Origin: Coptis chinensis
Lineage: Eukaryota > Streptophyta > Magnoliopsida > Ranunculales > Ranunculaceae
Length of the DNA: 64,000 nucleotides
Assembly (NCBI GenBank): GCA_015680905.1
Contig: JADFTS010000040.1
Location: 361,812 to 425,811 of the forward strand
Reading direction: 5' to 3'
Shown: one piece after another, positions 47,330-59,822 of the stretch
Numbering within the stretch: position 1 is the stretch's first letter
Layout: every line of letters begins with the position of its first letter
Position numbers and translations under genes: made by a program
The notes under the pieces: generated by a model
The model's database searches: none
What the model was told of the DNA's origin: nothing
Seen by the model: only the letters and a program-made list of their open reading frames with translations

Positions 47330-49632
47330 AAAGTGAAGGAACATAATGAGAAACTTAGAAGAAGCGCTTTCAGTGGAAAATGTGATGGCAATATACTTTC
47401 AAACAAGTATGCAAACCATGCTGCAGCATTGGTTTTTTTTTTTTTTTTTTTCTATAGTCTTAAAGTTTTAAAGCCCGTTCCTCAAGTTCAATAGTTAACA
47501 TGATTTTTTTGGATTCTAATTGTAATTGGTAATTGTAATTTTGTAATTGGTAATTGTAATTATGTAGGAAAAGCTCATCTATTTTTTTTAATAGGGAAAT
47601 TATGTTATTTAAGTGATATTAGAAAAAAATTTCTAAATTATTAATAAAAGAGAGTTTGTTCTAATATTAGCTAGGGAAATTGGGAATAATTATATAATTT
47701 AAGTGATATTAGAGAGGTTTTTCTAAATTATTAATAAATAGGGAGTTTGTTCTAATTTTTGTGAAGGAGGTGTTTCGAAATTGAGCAACTATAGAAATTA
47801 CAAATTGCCTACTCGAAAGTGGAGAAGAGTTCCTAAATACCCGGCTATCATATAGTGTAGAGATGGTTTTCTTATGGTGGGTTGGGTCAAATTGCTCTAT
47901 TTTGTTTTTGTTTCCCAGTGCACCACGAGTTGCAAATGTTGAAACTTGAAAGGGTGTTAATTATTGGCTGGAAAACTATTTTTTACAATCATTAATCTAA
48001 AAGTCAAAAGATTATAAGAAAGGAGGGATTCTTACTCCATTTTGCTTGGGATTTTGACCAAAGTAGGTGCATGATTGTTTTCGGTTCCATGCCACCAACC
48101 CACGTCTTAGGCAATGGGGATGGGGGAGGTGTAATTTCCTATTAGCCAACTGTGTATTTTTTTGGGTAATATGTTAGGCTTACATAGCTTTAGGCAGACC
48201 TCAACAATAGGAGGAACTTTTTAGATTGAAAGTTAATTTGGGTAAAGGCTTAGTCTTTGGGTCGTCCTAAGAGTTGCACAACAAGTGTACTCAGTATAAT
48301 TCGTAAGGAAGACTTGACTTATTTATTTATATATATTTATTCATTATTCTATTTTGTTGTTTATTTGTCTGTGTGTTTTTTTTAATCAATAACTACGTTT
48401 CAAACACATATGGGCTTTTAGTAACCTATTATGTTTGGGAGTTTTGCAAGAGAGCTTTCATTAAGAAATTTAACTTCTTCGATGCCCAATCCACTGAAGT
48501 TGGTTGGCAGCGTGGACTGTGTCACAGTTGACGGGGTGTAACTTTCTCTTATTGGGTGTAGAACTATAAAAGATGTTTTGTCATACCCTGTCAACCCTAT
48601 CGCTTCAAGTGTAAAATATTTTTACACCTCCATTTTGGTGTGACAGGATTGTACTAAGAGCACACGTTGATGTGATTCTTCCAGCTCTTGAGAGAAATTT
48701 GTGTCGCATATTTGAAATTTATTGGCCATTGTAGTAGCAACTTGTTTGTGTCTCACAATCATTATAAATGACCGTGCCTAATTATTTGCCATTGTGTTTG
48801 CTCTTACGGATTCGGAAAGCCCTACAATAAGTAATAGGAATTTCAGGGTAAAAATTATATATGACATGTCATTATTTATTTCATACAATTGATGTGAAGA
48901 AAGTGACAAAAGTTTTGTTATTAATTGTTGCTTTGATTCTTTATACATCTTACATTTCTACATGAACTGTACAACTACTCCTAAGCCGTGCTTTAAAATT
49001 GAATATGTGTTGCCCCAAGTATCTATGAATGGTTTTTGGCTGGTAATACTCCTATGCCATGTCTTAAGATTGAAGATGTGTTCTCCCGCGTATATGTGAA
49101 GCCTTGATTTTGGCATTTTCCCATTTTTTTTGTTTTTGTTTTTGTTTTTTGTTTTTTGTTTTTTGTTTTTTTGTTTTTTTGTTTTTTTTTTTTGTTTTTT
49201 TGTTTTTTTTAAGTGAAAATTTTATTGATAATGAATAATAACGAATATTACAAATAATTATGACAAGCGTGCAACAAGATGTGCCGTAAGTCCTTTCACG
49301 AATAAGAATCATATCTTTCTAAAACAAACTCGTTAACCAACCGCCATAATGCTATCGTCCATAACTTTATGAAGAACTTTATGAAGTCTCTTGAGTAGCT
49401 CAACATACTGTTGTTGTTTTTTATTTTTTGTTTTTTGTTTTTTGTTTTTTGTTCCTGTCTTACTAAAAGTTATTTGCAGACCTCTTTGGCGGGCAGGGGT
49501 GAAGGTGAGGACCTTTACACGGAGGATGATCTAGCTTTAAGATTGAAGATGTGTTCTCTCACGTATATGTGAAGTCTTGATTTTGGAATTTTCCCGTTTT
49601 GTTTTTTTTCCCGTCTTACTAAAAGTTATTTA
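47330..49632. other. Intergenic, AT-rich; local repeats only
   Basis: No gene is supported. A direct duplication of about 105 bp lies at 47594-47758 (shared TTTAAGTGATATTAGA and TTTCTAAATTATTAATAAA). T/G-rich runs occupy 49120-49210 and 49415-49455. A segment around AAGATTGAAGATGTGTTCTC occurs at 49065 and 49535. Confidence 0.5.
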
Positions 49633-49948
49633 CAGACCTTTACACGGATGATGATTTAGCTTTGTATATCCTGATACCTTATGCTTGCACCATGATAGCT
49701 ACTTTGATTACACACCCGTTAGACACAATTAAGAAGATTCGTATAGAAAGTATCAATTCTCCTAATATGAGAACACGAGTCTTGGTGTTTCAGACATACA
49801 AGAAATACGGGATTAAAGGGTTTTATAGGGGATGGTGGCCTGCTATAGTTTGTTCGGTTTTATAGGGGATGATGGCCTGCAATGATTTGTTCTATTGGAA
49901 GTAATATGGTGTTGGTCTTCATGAGCAAATGGTTAAAAAGCTAAAATA
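49633..49948 (+). pseudogene. Mitochondrial carrier family C-terminal exon fragment 2
   Basis: After an acceptor-like TTACAG, the frame reads DLYTDDDLALYILIPYACTM, then HPLDTIKKIRI (the carrier box P-x-D-x-x-K-x-R) and YKKYGIKGFYRGWWPAIV. A 37-bp segment starting GGTTTTATAGGGGATG is present twice in tandem (49819 and 49856). This shifts the frame and brings in a stop. The continuation in another frame ends in a basic tail and TAG near 49948. Only the last carrier repeat is present. It aligns with the fragment at 14394, and like that one it is followed by the AT-rich repeat. Confidence 0.8.
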
Positions 49949-50040
49949 GATATTTAGTTTTTTACTCTGTACTATGTATAGAATTGAAGTTATTTGCAAC
50001 CTTCCAAGCTAAGGTTCATTATTGTCTTCAATTCAGGACC

Positions 50041-50700
50041 TTAAGGCTACCTCAATGAGAACTATTATATGTCATAAGTATTTAGTGTTTAACGAAACAA
50101 TATATAATGAAAACAAAAAACAAAAAAACTTCAATATAACGAGGAAAAAATTATATTTAAATTGAGGTATACGTAAAGGTTGTTTGTTAAGTAATCAGTC
50201 ACACTTAGACCTGGTTGGGATTGTTGACTATAAGTATTTTGTTGTCCATAAAAAAAAACATTCAGTTTTTTCTTACAAAAAAAAAAAAAAAAAAAACAAT
50301 AACAAAATCGTTTGATGTGCCGAGGAAAGCAATAATAGATTTAAATTGGAGCGATACGTAATCGATGTCTAACAGGGAGCCTATTATAGTTTGTAGGTGA
50401 ATAAAGAGAAAAATATATTTAAATTGGTGTCATTCGGAAATGTTAGTTGTTAAGTAATCAATTCAAACATAAGTGTGGTTCTATGGTCTATTATATGCCA
50501 ATAGTATTTAGTTTTCATCAAAATAATATATACTCAAAAAGTTTCAATGTGTCGAGGAAAAAAAAAAGTAAGTTTTAATTATGGTGTAAAATGTTGGTTA
50601 TTATGTAATCAATCATACATAGGCTTGACTAGGATGTCTATTGTAGAACATGAGTATTTAGTTTTCATATAAAAAAAAAAAAAAAAAAAAAACCTTCGAT
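50041..50700. repeat. AT-rich repeat, third locus (one unit)
   Basis: The anchor AACGAAACAATATATA lies at 50091, followed by the known landmarks through CTATTATAGTTTGTAGGTG. It is followed by the same tail as the other loci (TCAAACATAAGTGT, then ATGTAATCAATCATA). It starts about 100 bp after the carrier exon fragment. Confidence 0.88.
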
Positions 50701-52646
50701 GTGTTAAGGGTAAGGAATAGTAGGTTTAAATTTGGGAGTAAATATTGGTTGTTTAGCAACGTGTGTCCAATTTTTAAAAATCAATATTTGTATAAAATAC
50801 TAAGTTGAGAGAAAAAAATAAATAAATTAGGGTATAAATGTGGGTTTTAAGTAACAAATCAAACTTATACTCGGCTAGGGGCCGTAGGAGTAGATAAATA
50901 TTCAATTTTCAATTGTGTTAAAAAAAAAAAATGGCATTTTCTTCATTGCGCGAAAAGTGAAATGCCAAGTTAGGCCCATGAGAAAAAAAAAAATCTAGGC
51001 CCAATTTCGTGGACCTAACTGGGCCCAACTTAGCAAACAAAAAGCCCAAATAGAGCGATAGAAAATGATACACACCGAAACCGAAACGTTTCACTGGGCA
51101 CTGCAACAATGGCACCACCCAAAGTACTCATGGTGAGAAACCAACCAAGCATTGTTCTTTCAATGTTTTTCTGTATTGAGGGTTTGTTTATTTTATGCTT
51201 AGTGAAGTTTGAGACTGTTTTTTTTTTCACAGGTGGCAGAGAAACCAAGCATTGCTCTTTCAATTGCTTCTGCACTTTCTAATGGTCGTGTAAGTATTTT
51301 TTTTTATATTAATTTTAGCTTAATTAAGACACTGAACTAGTTTAGAAACATAAATTAACATGGTACAGATGTCTACACGGAGAGGTAGTACAGATGTTCA
51401 TGAGTTTGATGGAATGTTCTTGGGAACTCATGTTCAGTATAGAGTGACATCTGTAATTGGGCATGTTTTCAGGTATTTTATCATATAGCTGTTGTTGTTG
51501 TTGTTGTTGAATACACTATGTTTTATTTAAACTGTTTTTCGATCATTGCATGCATGAATTAAAATTTTCTATGTTTCTCTAGTGTAGATTTTCCACCAAA
51601 GTATCAAAACTGGGCAGATACAGATCCTTTTGATCTTTTCAATGCTTCGACATTAAAGAGTGAATCAAACCCAAAGGTAGGACTTTGGTTCTGGTGTCTT
51701 CTGTTCACACTTGACTAGTACTATCACTCTGTGAACTTTTACAAATATTGAGGTCACTAAATTTGCACTTGTTAACCAGTTTTAATACGTTATTGTTGAT
51801 TTATACATCTATTTTACCAATATATGTTTTTTTTGTTCTGACATTTCAATCTTGGTGCAAGGCTCATATTGGCAGACATTTGAGCCAAGAAGCTCGTGGC
51901 TGCGGGCATCTGGTGCTGTGGTTGGATTGTGATCGTGAAGGAGAGAATATATGCTTTGAAGGTATCAGTCTTTAGAATTCTTCCAAACTAACTTTTATAC
52001 AACTTTATTTGTTTGGACTGCCTATTTCTTCATATGTTAAGCTATATTTAGTTTGTTTATCTTTTTTTTTTAAAAAATTCTACAAAAGTGTGGAAAACGT
52101 TTACATACTGCATCGAAGCTGAAGTGCCGTCTTATACAAGTCTAACATTACATTGCATGTCTGGTATTATCTTTCTCTCCATGAACTTATTCTGGTCTTG
52201 AGAGCGATTAAACAAATTTTACTAGTTTGTTGGAATTTACCATAAGAGTGCGTCAGAGGTTTCTTTCTTTTTTATTGTTGTTGTTGTTGCAGTTGTTATA
52301 GTTGTATATAGTAGGAAATTTACCATGCTATATAGAGGAGATTGATGGGACGATACCTTCTAAGGAAACTTAGGTGGGTTTGTCATAGTGGGTATAGATG
52401 CAAATGTGGAAACTGAATACCAAGTGAAATAAGGAAACTGGAAGTTAAACGGGCATACCTAGATCTATAAAACTAGATTTCAAAAAGAGCACCATAACTT
52501 TATTGTTGTTGTTGGAAGTTTATTCACTTATCCCATTAAATCCTCCTTTTCCCGGTGAAGGTGGGAATCTAACCTCAGACCTTGGGCCCAACCTTCCAAG
52601 TCTTAAACAGCTAGATTTCAGAATAGCACCCTAGCTTGTTTGTTTG

Positions 52647-52925
52647 GTTGTAACAAGTGTAGTTAATTATACCTTAGTTAAATGGTTGTTGTCGTTGTTG
52701 ACTTGAAAAAAGTCATTTCGAGTGGAAAGAAACAACCAAGGATGCGTCAGTTGCCATAAATGGTAGATATCAATCCCTGGAGTTGTAACAAGTGTAGTTA
52801 GTTATACCTTAGTTAAATTTTTGTTGTTGTTGTTGTTGTTGTTGTTGAGTTTGGAAAAAGTCATTCCAGGTGGAAAGAAACAACCAAGGATGCATCAGTT
52901 GCCATATATGATAGATGTCAATCCT
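52647..52925. repeat. About 140-bp tandem duplication in TOP3B intron 5
   Basis: Two copies share AAGTGTAGTTA, TATACCTTAGTTAAAT, GGAAAGAAACAACCAAGGAT and ATCAGTTGCCATA or its variant. The second copy contains a GTT trinucleotide run near 52818-52848. It is non-coding. Confidence 0.8.
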
Positions 52926-52983
52926 TGGAGTCTCACCGATATTACAAGTCATATCTGATAATATTACAATATTATCAATCTTT

Positions 52984-53075
52984 GGGGATGTAGCTCTAAT
53001 GGCAGAGCACTAATCAATGTTACAAGTCATATCTGATAGTATACTAAGAGAAGGGTTCGTGATTCTCTTCCCTTG
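52984..53075 (+). mobile_element. Possible tRNA-derived SINE remnant
   Basis: GGGGATGTAGCTCTAATGGC followed by AGAGCAC closely resembles the 5' half of a plant tRNA-Ala with its box A. About 64 bp later GGGTTCGTGATTC resembles a decayed box B. The spacing is wider than in a true tRNA, and no anticodon arm can be folded by eye, so it is not a functional tRNA gene. Confidence 0.3.
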
Positions 53076-55480
53076 GCGTAGTATTGGAATTGCATGCTTG
53101 GATTTTATCACTTTTGCGAAAGACTAAGATTTCTATCCAACCAAACAATTTATTAGTTTACACGGGAATCTTCGGATCACTTTTCTTAGTGAAAAAAGCC
53201 TTTTCCAAAGTAAAACAATTTGGTTTATCATCTGGCAATGAAGTTGCAGCTGGGGCCTTGGGTGGATAGTCAATTGTAAATTGTGAATTAAAGTGTTTGA
53301 TAGATAGACATATCCATGTTCTATCAGTTAGCAAAATTAGTATCAAACTTTTAGATGTTTACAATTCACTGGAAATTGGAAAGATCAGACAGGGATATGC
53401 TGGTTAATTATTCAAGTATAATAAAAAATGGTACTTAAAAATGCAATTATCAGTACATATATATCATTTTTGAAAGGAGCTGTTTACCAAATAAGTGTTT
53501 GTTCTTCTACTTGATCCTCCTATGCTGTTATTAATGGCATAAAATTGTACTAACGGTGAATAGGTGATGAACAAATTATTGATGGCTGTTTGAAATAGTC
53601 AATTATGTATTTTTTTACTTTATTGAGGCTGAAAAGATTGGTGGTAATTCATGGCTAAATAATTTTGCTGAACTTTCAGTTATAGAGTGTACGGGATTTA
53701 TTGGAAAAGCAGATGGGAGACTTAATTTACGCTCGGTTTTCTTCTGTTACTGAGAAAGACATTTTGAAGGCATTGGGGACCCTTGTGGAACCTAACAAAG
53801 ATGAAGCATTGGCTGTGGAGGCACGACAAGAGATAGATTTGAAAGTTGGAGTTGCATTTACCCGGTTTCAGACTAGTTATTTTCAAGGGAAATATGGGAA
53901 TCTTGATTCAAAAGTCATATCGTAAGTTCCCTTACATGTCCTTTTCATATCTGTCTTATTTGTTGTGAATTGTGATTGCTTCTTATTGCTGGTGTTGGTC
54001 CAACAAATGGTTAGTAGAACTAGAACCGTCTATACTGCTACATATACCATATTGGTGGAAAGCTGTAAACATACTTGCACTTTTAAATTCCAACAATTTG
54101 AGAAAGGGTTTGATCTTCTTTTATTAAGAGGTTAATTTTCTTACTTCTGTGGTTGTGAACTTGTGATGGATGACATGTACAAGGTGACGAGATTACAATT
54201 TGTTGTAACATTACCGTCTCTTCAACTTTGATGACATGAAGTTTGCCACTTATTTCTCTATTTGGTTATTCGTTTGAGACTGCAGTTTTTCATCTCTTCA
54301 TTTCTTTTTATTTTTCATTAATGTCATCTGATTCTATCTAATGTTTCTCATTTGAATTGGTCTAAATCTGTTGAAAAGTAAAAGAAAACAGCTGGTTATT
54401 TTATTTTTGTAATATTTTCAATTATGTAATGCTAAGAGAGTAAGAATAGATTAAACAATAAATTATTAGCCATGTTTTTCATTTTGAAAGGAGAGTATAT
54501 TCTTAAGTTGCCTGGATCTTGTATGTTGATAGTTGGTAAATTGATTGGGTGAAAGATTGGTTCAGATTCTAAAAAGGAGCATATTGATTTTTAAAAGAAC
54601 CATTTTCCCCATATGAACAGAATATGGTCAGCAGCCCAGCTTGCATAATTTTTTTCTGGTGTGACTTTCTTTCATTTGGAGTCCAAAGACATTGTTGATG
54701 CATTTTTCCCCTATTTTAGTAACTTGTTTACTGTTATGGCTTCAGATGATGTGTCTTTTTGGTAGCGATGTCTGTCTTTTGTCTTTCTTGATGGTATTGA
54801 AAATTTAATAAAGTTGGATTTTGTTATCTGTCATAGTCTGTTATTGATGTAAGTGACATCAGTGATAATACTTATCTATTTGTCTTTCAGATATGGGCCA
54901 TGCCAGACTCCTACTCTTGGATTTTGTGTACAACGTTACTTGCAAATCACTGCTTTCAAGCCGAGAAATTTTGGTCTTTGCACCCTTACCTCATGAAACC
55001 TGGTTATGAACTTCGGTTGGAATGGGATCGTAACAAGTTGTTTGAATTTAAGGTGATGCTTCTCTTCTCTAGATTTTTCTGTTTTGACCTAATATTTAAA
55101 AGATAATAATAATTTCTTATATGTTTACAGATAGCTGCGATGTTTCAAAAGTTGGTTGTGGAGGATGGCATTGTAGAAGTATCTGATATTTCAGTTAAAG
55201 AGGAGTCTAAAAAGCGCCCGTCTGGTCTCAACACTGTAAATTTGCTAAAGGTTGTAATTTCTCTCTAACAGCCTCCAACCATTTAGTTTACTGGTCTTGG
55301 TACTTGCATATGATAATTACCAAATAAATTTCGTATTGTGTGTGTGTGTGTCGGGGGGGGGAGGGGTGTGAGCTGCAAATAGGAAGTCTCTGCTTTATCT
55401 TATTATCAGTCTGCTCACACATACAGGCCCTTGATGTCCTATTCTTTCATTACCCAATTTGAGTTGTTGACAATCATAAT

Positions 55481-55935
55481 TAGGGCTGTCAATGTATTTC
55501 GATAACCCGATAACCGACCTGAACCAAACCGATAAAAAATGGTTTGGGTTTTAGTTATTTGGTTTGCCCTCCACCGACCCGAAACTGAACCGAACTGATA
55601 AGATATTGGTTTGGTTTCGGGTTTACCCTCCACCGAACTGATATGAACCCGAACCGATAAGATATTGGTTTGGTTTCGGTTTGCCCTCCACCGAACCGAT
55701 AAGATGTCATTTTAGTAATATTTATGATTAATTTTGTATATGTTTATCAATTGTGTGGCTGAAATTAATTGATTTAATTTTGAATTTAATTGATTTTATA
55801 GTTCTCGGTTCGGTTGGTTCGGTTTCGATGAAATATAATATTATCGGTTTGGTTCGGTTTCGGTTCCCAATTTTGTTTTCCGCTCGGGTTCGGATTTTCC
55901 AGAATCCTACCTAAACTGATCCATTGACAACCCTA
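55481..55935. mobile_element. 455-bp hAT-type MITE in TOP3B intron 8
   Basis: The ends are TAGGGCTGTCAATG and, reverse-complemented, TAGGGTTGTCAATG. The flanking 8-mers ATCATAAT and GTCATGAT agree at six of eight positions, fitting a decayed 8-bp hAT target duplication. The interior is built of repeated CCGAACCGATAAGAT and GGTTTGGTTTCGG words, partly in inverted order. It encodes no protein. Confidence 0.8.
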
Positions 55936-58900
55936 GTCATGATGCCAATGAGAATGCTACATTTGTAGTTTGCTTGGTTCTGTAGTTCGCTTTCCAAGTA
56001 GAGTTCTCCTCTTCTGACCTTTTTACAATTACTCAAGTGTGTCAAGGTTCACCTTGTACATTTGGATATTACCTGATCACCTTTTGATAATCACAATCAA
56101 GTTTCAGTAAATTGTGCACAAAGCTATGGCTTTCTATCATCATACAAGGTTTAACTTTAGTTCCTGAGTTAGATACTTACAACTGTAAAGGTCTGTATTA
56201 CTGTCCTGCTGAATACAAGTATCACCTGATGGTTTTGTTGTTGTTTACCTCAAAATAAGTTATGGATCAGTCTGAGGAGAATTCTTTAGGTAAGACCAAT
56301 AAATGTAATTGGAAGCAATACAAGTTTGAAAGTTAATCATTCTTTTTAGCTTGTTGTGAGCTTGTATTGTCGAAACTCGAAAGTAAGATGAAACTATCAG
56401 GACTAAGCCGTAAGCACTAATCCACAAACAATCCAGTAATCAGTGGCACGATAGAGTATTTTAGTGTGCTTAGTATGCAGGCTCATTTTTTGTAAGTACT
56501 ATGGTGGAAGCATGGAATATTCTCTTATGTGTGGAATTTGTAAGAATTAGGTGAAGTAACTTTTTTTTTTTGATAAGTGAAGTAACTTAAATATCCACTC
56601 ATGGAGTTGGTGAGCTTCTCTGTGTAGTTGAAGGAATGATGGTTAGGACTAGAATGTATTCCAGTAGATGGAAACATAAGTGAGATATCGGGAAATACTA
56701 GTTGATGATTTTTTTTGATTATATATGAATATGAAGAAGACGATTGGTTAATGGAGTTACTTATATAGCTCATAGATTTTACAGATTATATCAATTTTCT
56801 AAATTACTTTTATTTTTTCTAAATATGTTTTGATCTCAATAACTGTATGAATTAATGTGCAATTGTTTTTAATAATTCGGCGTCCTGTTTTATTTACAGA
56901 TTGCATCAAGTGCCCTAGGGTTTGGACCTCAATTAGCAATGCAGTTAGCAGAGCGCTTGTATACACAAGGTTTCATCAGGTTTTCTTGTGTCCTCTTCAT
57001 TATACCTTTTGTGTTTTTTTTTTCTTTTCTCCTTTCTTTTAATGTATGTGGAGTGAGCCTAACTATCCCATCTTTTTTATATGATCTAAACATATATTAT
57101 TGTCTTGATGTAGTTGGAGTTTTTCTACAAATGGCGATCAGATTCTTGTGTGTGAATACTGAATAGTGAAAGCATTTTATAAATTTTTATTGTTTTCTTT
57201 ATGTATGTCCAAATATTCAAGAATAACCCAAGTCCCATAATTTTGTTATAATCTATGTCATATTGACACAGATACGCATTTCGGTGTCCGACATGTATTT
57301 TATGTTAATTGGCATATTTTAGTATTTGAAAACGTATGCACAATGTGTCCATGTGTCCGACATGAGTGTTTGTGTGTGTCCGACCTGGATTTTCTTAAGA
57401 ACAGGAAGTGTCCATGCCACTTGGGTTATAGTAGATAAGATGAGTTTTCCTACTGCTCATGGTCATGGTGCTGTGGGTTATCCTATTAAGACTTTTGATG
57501 TCCAGCTGCAGCAATTAATTTAGTGGTTCCATTTGTTCTCCCTCAGTTTTCTACTTACAAAATTTGTCCTTATATATACATCAATACCCAGAAAGACTAG
57601 AGATGAAAGACAGATGGGGAAGTCAGACAAATGAATTTCTTTGCCTAATAAATACTTGATAACTACTATGGGGAGTTCATCAATTCTTGTTGTATCAATA
57701 TTTCTGAGCAAATGAGATTAAATTATCCTCCAATATGCAATAGCTAAAAAATCTAATATAATGGACATGCTTCCTTCATTTTCACTTCCTTTGTGTATTC
57801 AACAACAATCTGTGTTTATTTGGTCTCTGTAGCTATCCACAGACAGAGAGCACAGCTTACCCTCTCTCATTCGATTTTAAGAGCACGCTTTGAAGCACAG
57901 CTTTAATAACGCAGCATGGGGAGATTATGTAAGGGATCTACTAGCTACTGGTTTTCTTCAGCCACGAAAGGGAACTGATGCAGGTGATCATCCTCCAATT
58001 ACTCCAATGCGCTCAGCAACTGAGGACATGTTAGGGAATGATGCATGGAGATTATACCAGTACATATGTCAACATTTCATTGGGACAGTAAGTCCTGATT
58101 GCAAGTATTTAAGGTGTTAATGACTTGTGATAATAACTCAATAACTCAATTGCGCTTTTAAATGCTGTGAACTTCTTCTTAGCTAACACCCCTCTTAGTC
58201 ATCATTTCAGAACAAAAGTTGAATTTTCTACTGGCGGGAAGTGTTTTACTATACGGGTCAGCGTGTTATATCGAAAGGTTTCACGTGTATTATGCCTTGG
58301 TTGGCAGTAGATGAGAAGAATCTACCTCAGTTTGCAAAGGGAGAAAAATGAAAATTTCAAAAGTTGAACTTTATGAGGTAAAAGTCGAAAACTTTGTTTC
58401 AAGGATCTTACTGGTCCTTGCCCTGCATTTGTGACTCTGTTGAAAGTAATGCTGGTATGCCATACAAATTTGTCAAGGATTGCTGCATTCGTATAGCTGT
58501 GCGGAGTAGCTCAATAATATGTTATGCCATCCTTCAAGTGTATAACCGCCTTTTTAGCAAAGTCTTTTTAGAATGGAAGTGCTGATGATATATGTATTTG
58601 TAGGGGAACACATCACCTCCAGATTACCTCAGTGAGAGTGAGCTGATATCCCTTATGGAAAAGAATGGGATAGGCACAGATGCATCCATACCTGTCCATA
58701 TAAACAACATTTGTGAGCGCAATTTTGTGCAGGTATAGAGTCTTTTCCTACTGCCGTATATCTGTTGACTCAGCACTTACCTTTTATCATTGTTATAATG
58801 AGCACAGCAGGTGCATTTCTTCTTTTTGGACATCTGAATTGATATAGAGACATTATAATTTATATCATATCTCCTTTAAATGTTTTACTTTTCTTTCAAA

Positions 58901-59492
58901 CTGAAGGTACATGGGAAGGAGATTGGTGCCTACTACACTGGGAATTACCCTGATAAGGGGATATCAAACCATTGATCCAGACCTCTGTTTGCCAGATATC
59001 CGAAGCTTTATCGAGCAACAGATCACCCTAATTGCTAAGGGCCAAGCAAACCATTCCTGTGTCGTGGAACATGTACTGCAGCAATTCAGACAGAAGTACT
59101 CTTATTTTGTTAAGCAGGTAACATTTATTTCAATCTGTTAAGCAGGGGAGTTTACATGTAGATGTTGGCGTCATTGCAAAACGCTCTGTGATATAGTTAC
59201 CAAGTCATTGCAAAACTGTCTTTGGAGCACACTTGGTTACGGTTATAAACAAAGACACATTGGAGGAAATATATCTTTTATCTACATGCATTTCTATATT
59301 ACTTCCAATTCCCAAATGCTATCTTGGTACAAATTTCACATACCACGAAGTTTCTCTCAATTAGTCAGACACGCTATTGGTTTTATACTTTGAGTGTTGT
59401 CGAGGTAAATCATCAATTTATTGCATGACAAGTCAGGTAAGCTTTCAAGCATGCAATGTCTTAAAAAAAACATCCATTATGCTCTGACTGGT

Positions 59493-59822
59493 TGTTGAGA
59501 TGTATAGTTTAGTATAGTCCCACTTGGGACATTGAAAGCCTTGCATAACAATATATAAACTCCCTGGGGCCTCTCCACTGCCAATTGATTTTGGGTTGGA
59601 TGCTCCAAAGCTTAAGATGGTATTGGAGCAGGCTATTGTGTTTGGTCGAAGGCCCGGCTTTTTCACGCCATTCCAAAGATGTTTATTTGTCTACGTGTTA
59701 GGCTCAAGTGATGCCACACACCCAGGGGCGGTTGAGATGTATAGTATAGTCCATCATGGGACATTGAAAGCCTTGAATAATAATACATAAGTTCCTTGGA
59801 CTCTCCACTCATTGCCAATTAT
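59493..59822 (+). mobile_element. Possible TRIM element (miniature LTR retrotransposon) in TOP3B intron 13
   Basis: Two direct repeats begin at about 59493 and 59731 and share GTTGAGATGTATAG, GGGACATTGAAAGCCTTG and CTCTCCACT. TGGTATTGGAGCA lies soon after the first repeat (59618) and resembles the initiator-Met primer site. A short purine-rich CCAGGGGCG precedes the second. The interior is too short for genes. The repeats have diverged, so the insertion is old. Confidence 0.5.

Noticed and set aside
52984-53075. Functional tRNA-Ala gene
   Set aside because: Only the 5' half matches. The A-to-B box distance is too large and no anticodon arm can be paired.
53084-53269. 60-codon ORF inside TOP3B intron 5 with a hydrophobic middle
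   Set aside because: No ATG at the start, no known family and no fitting splice sites; probably chance.
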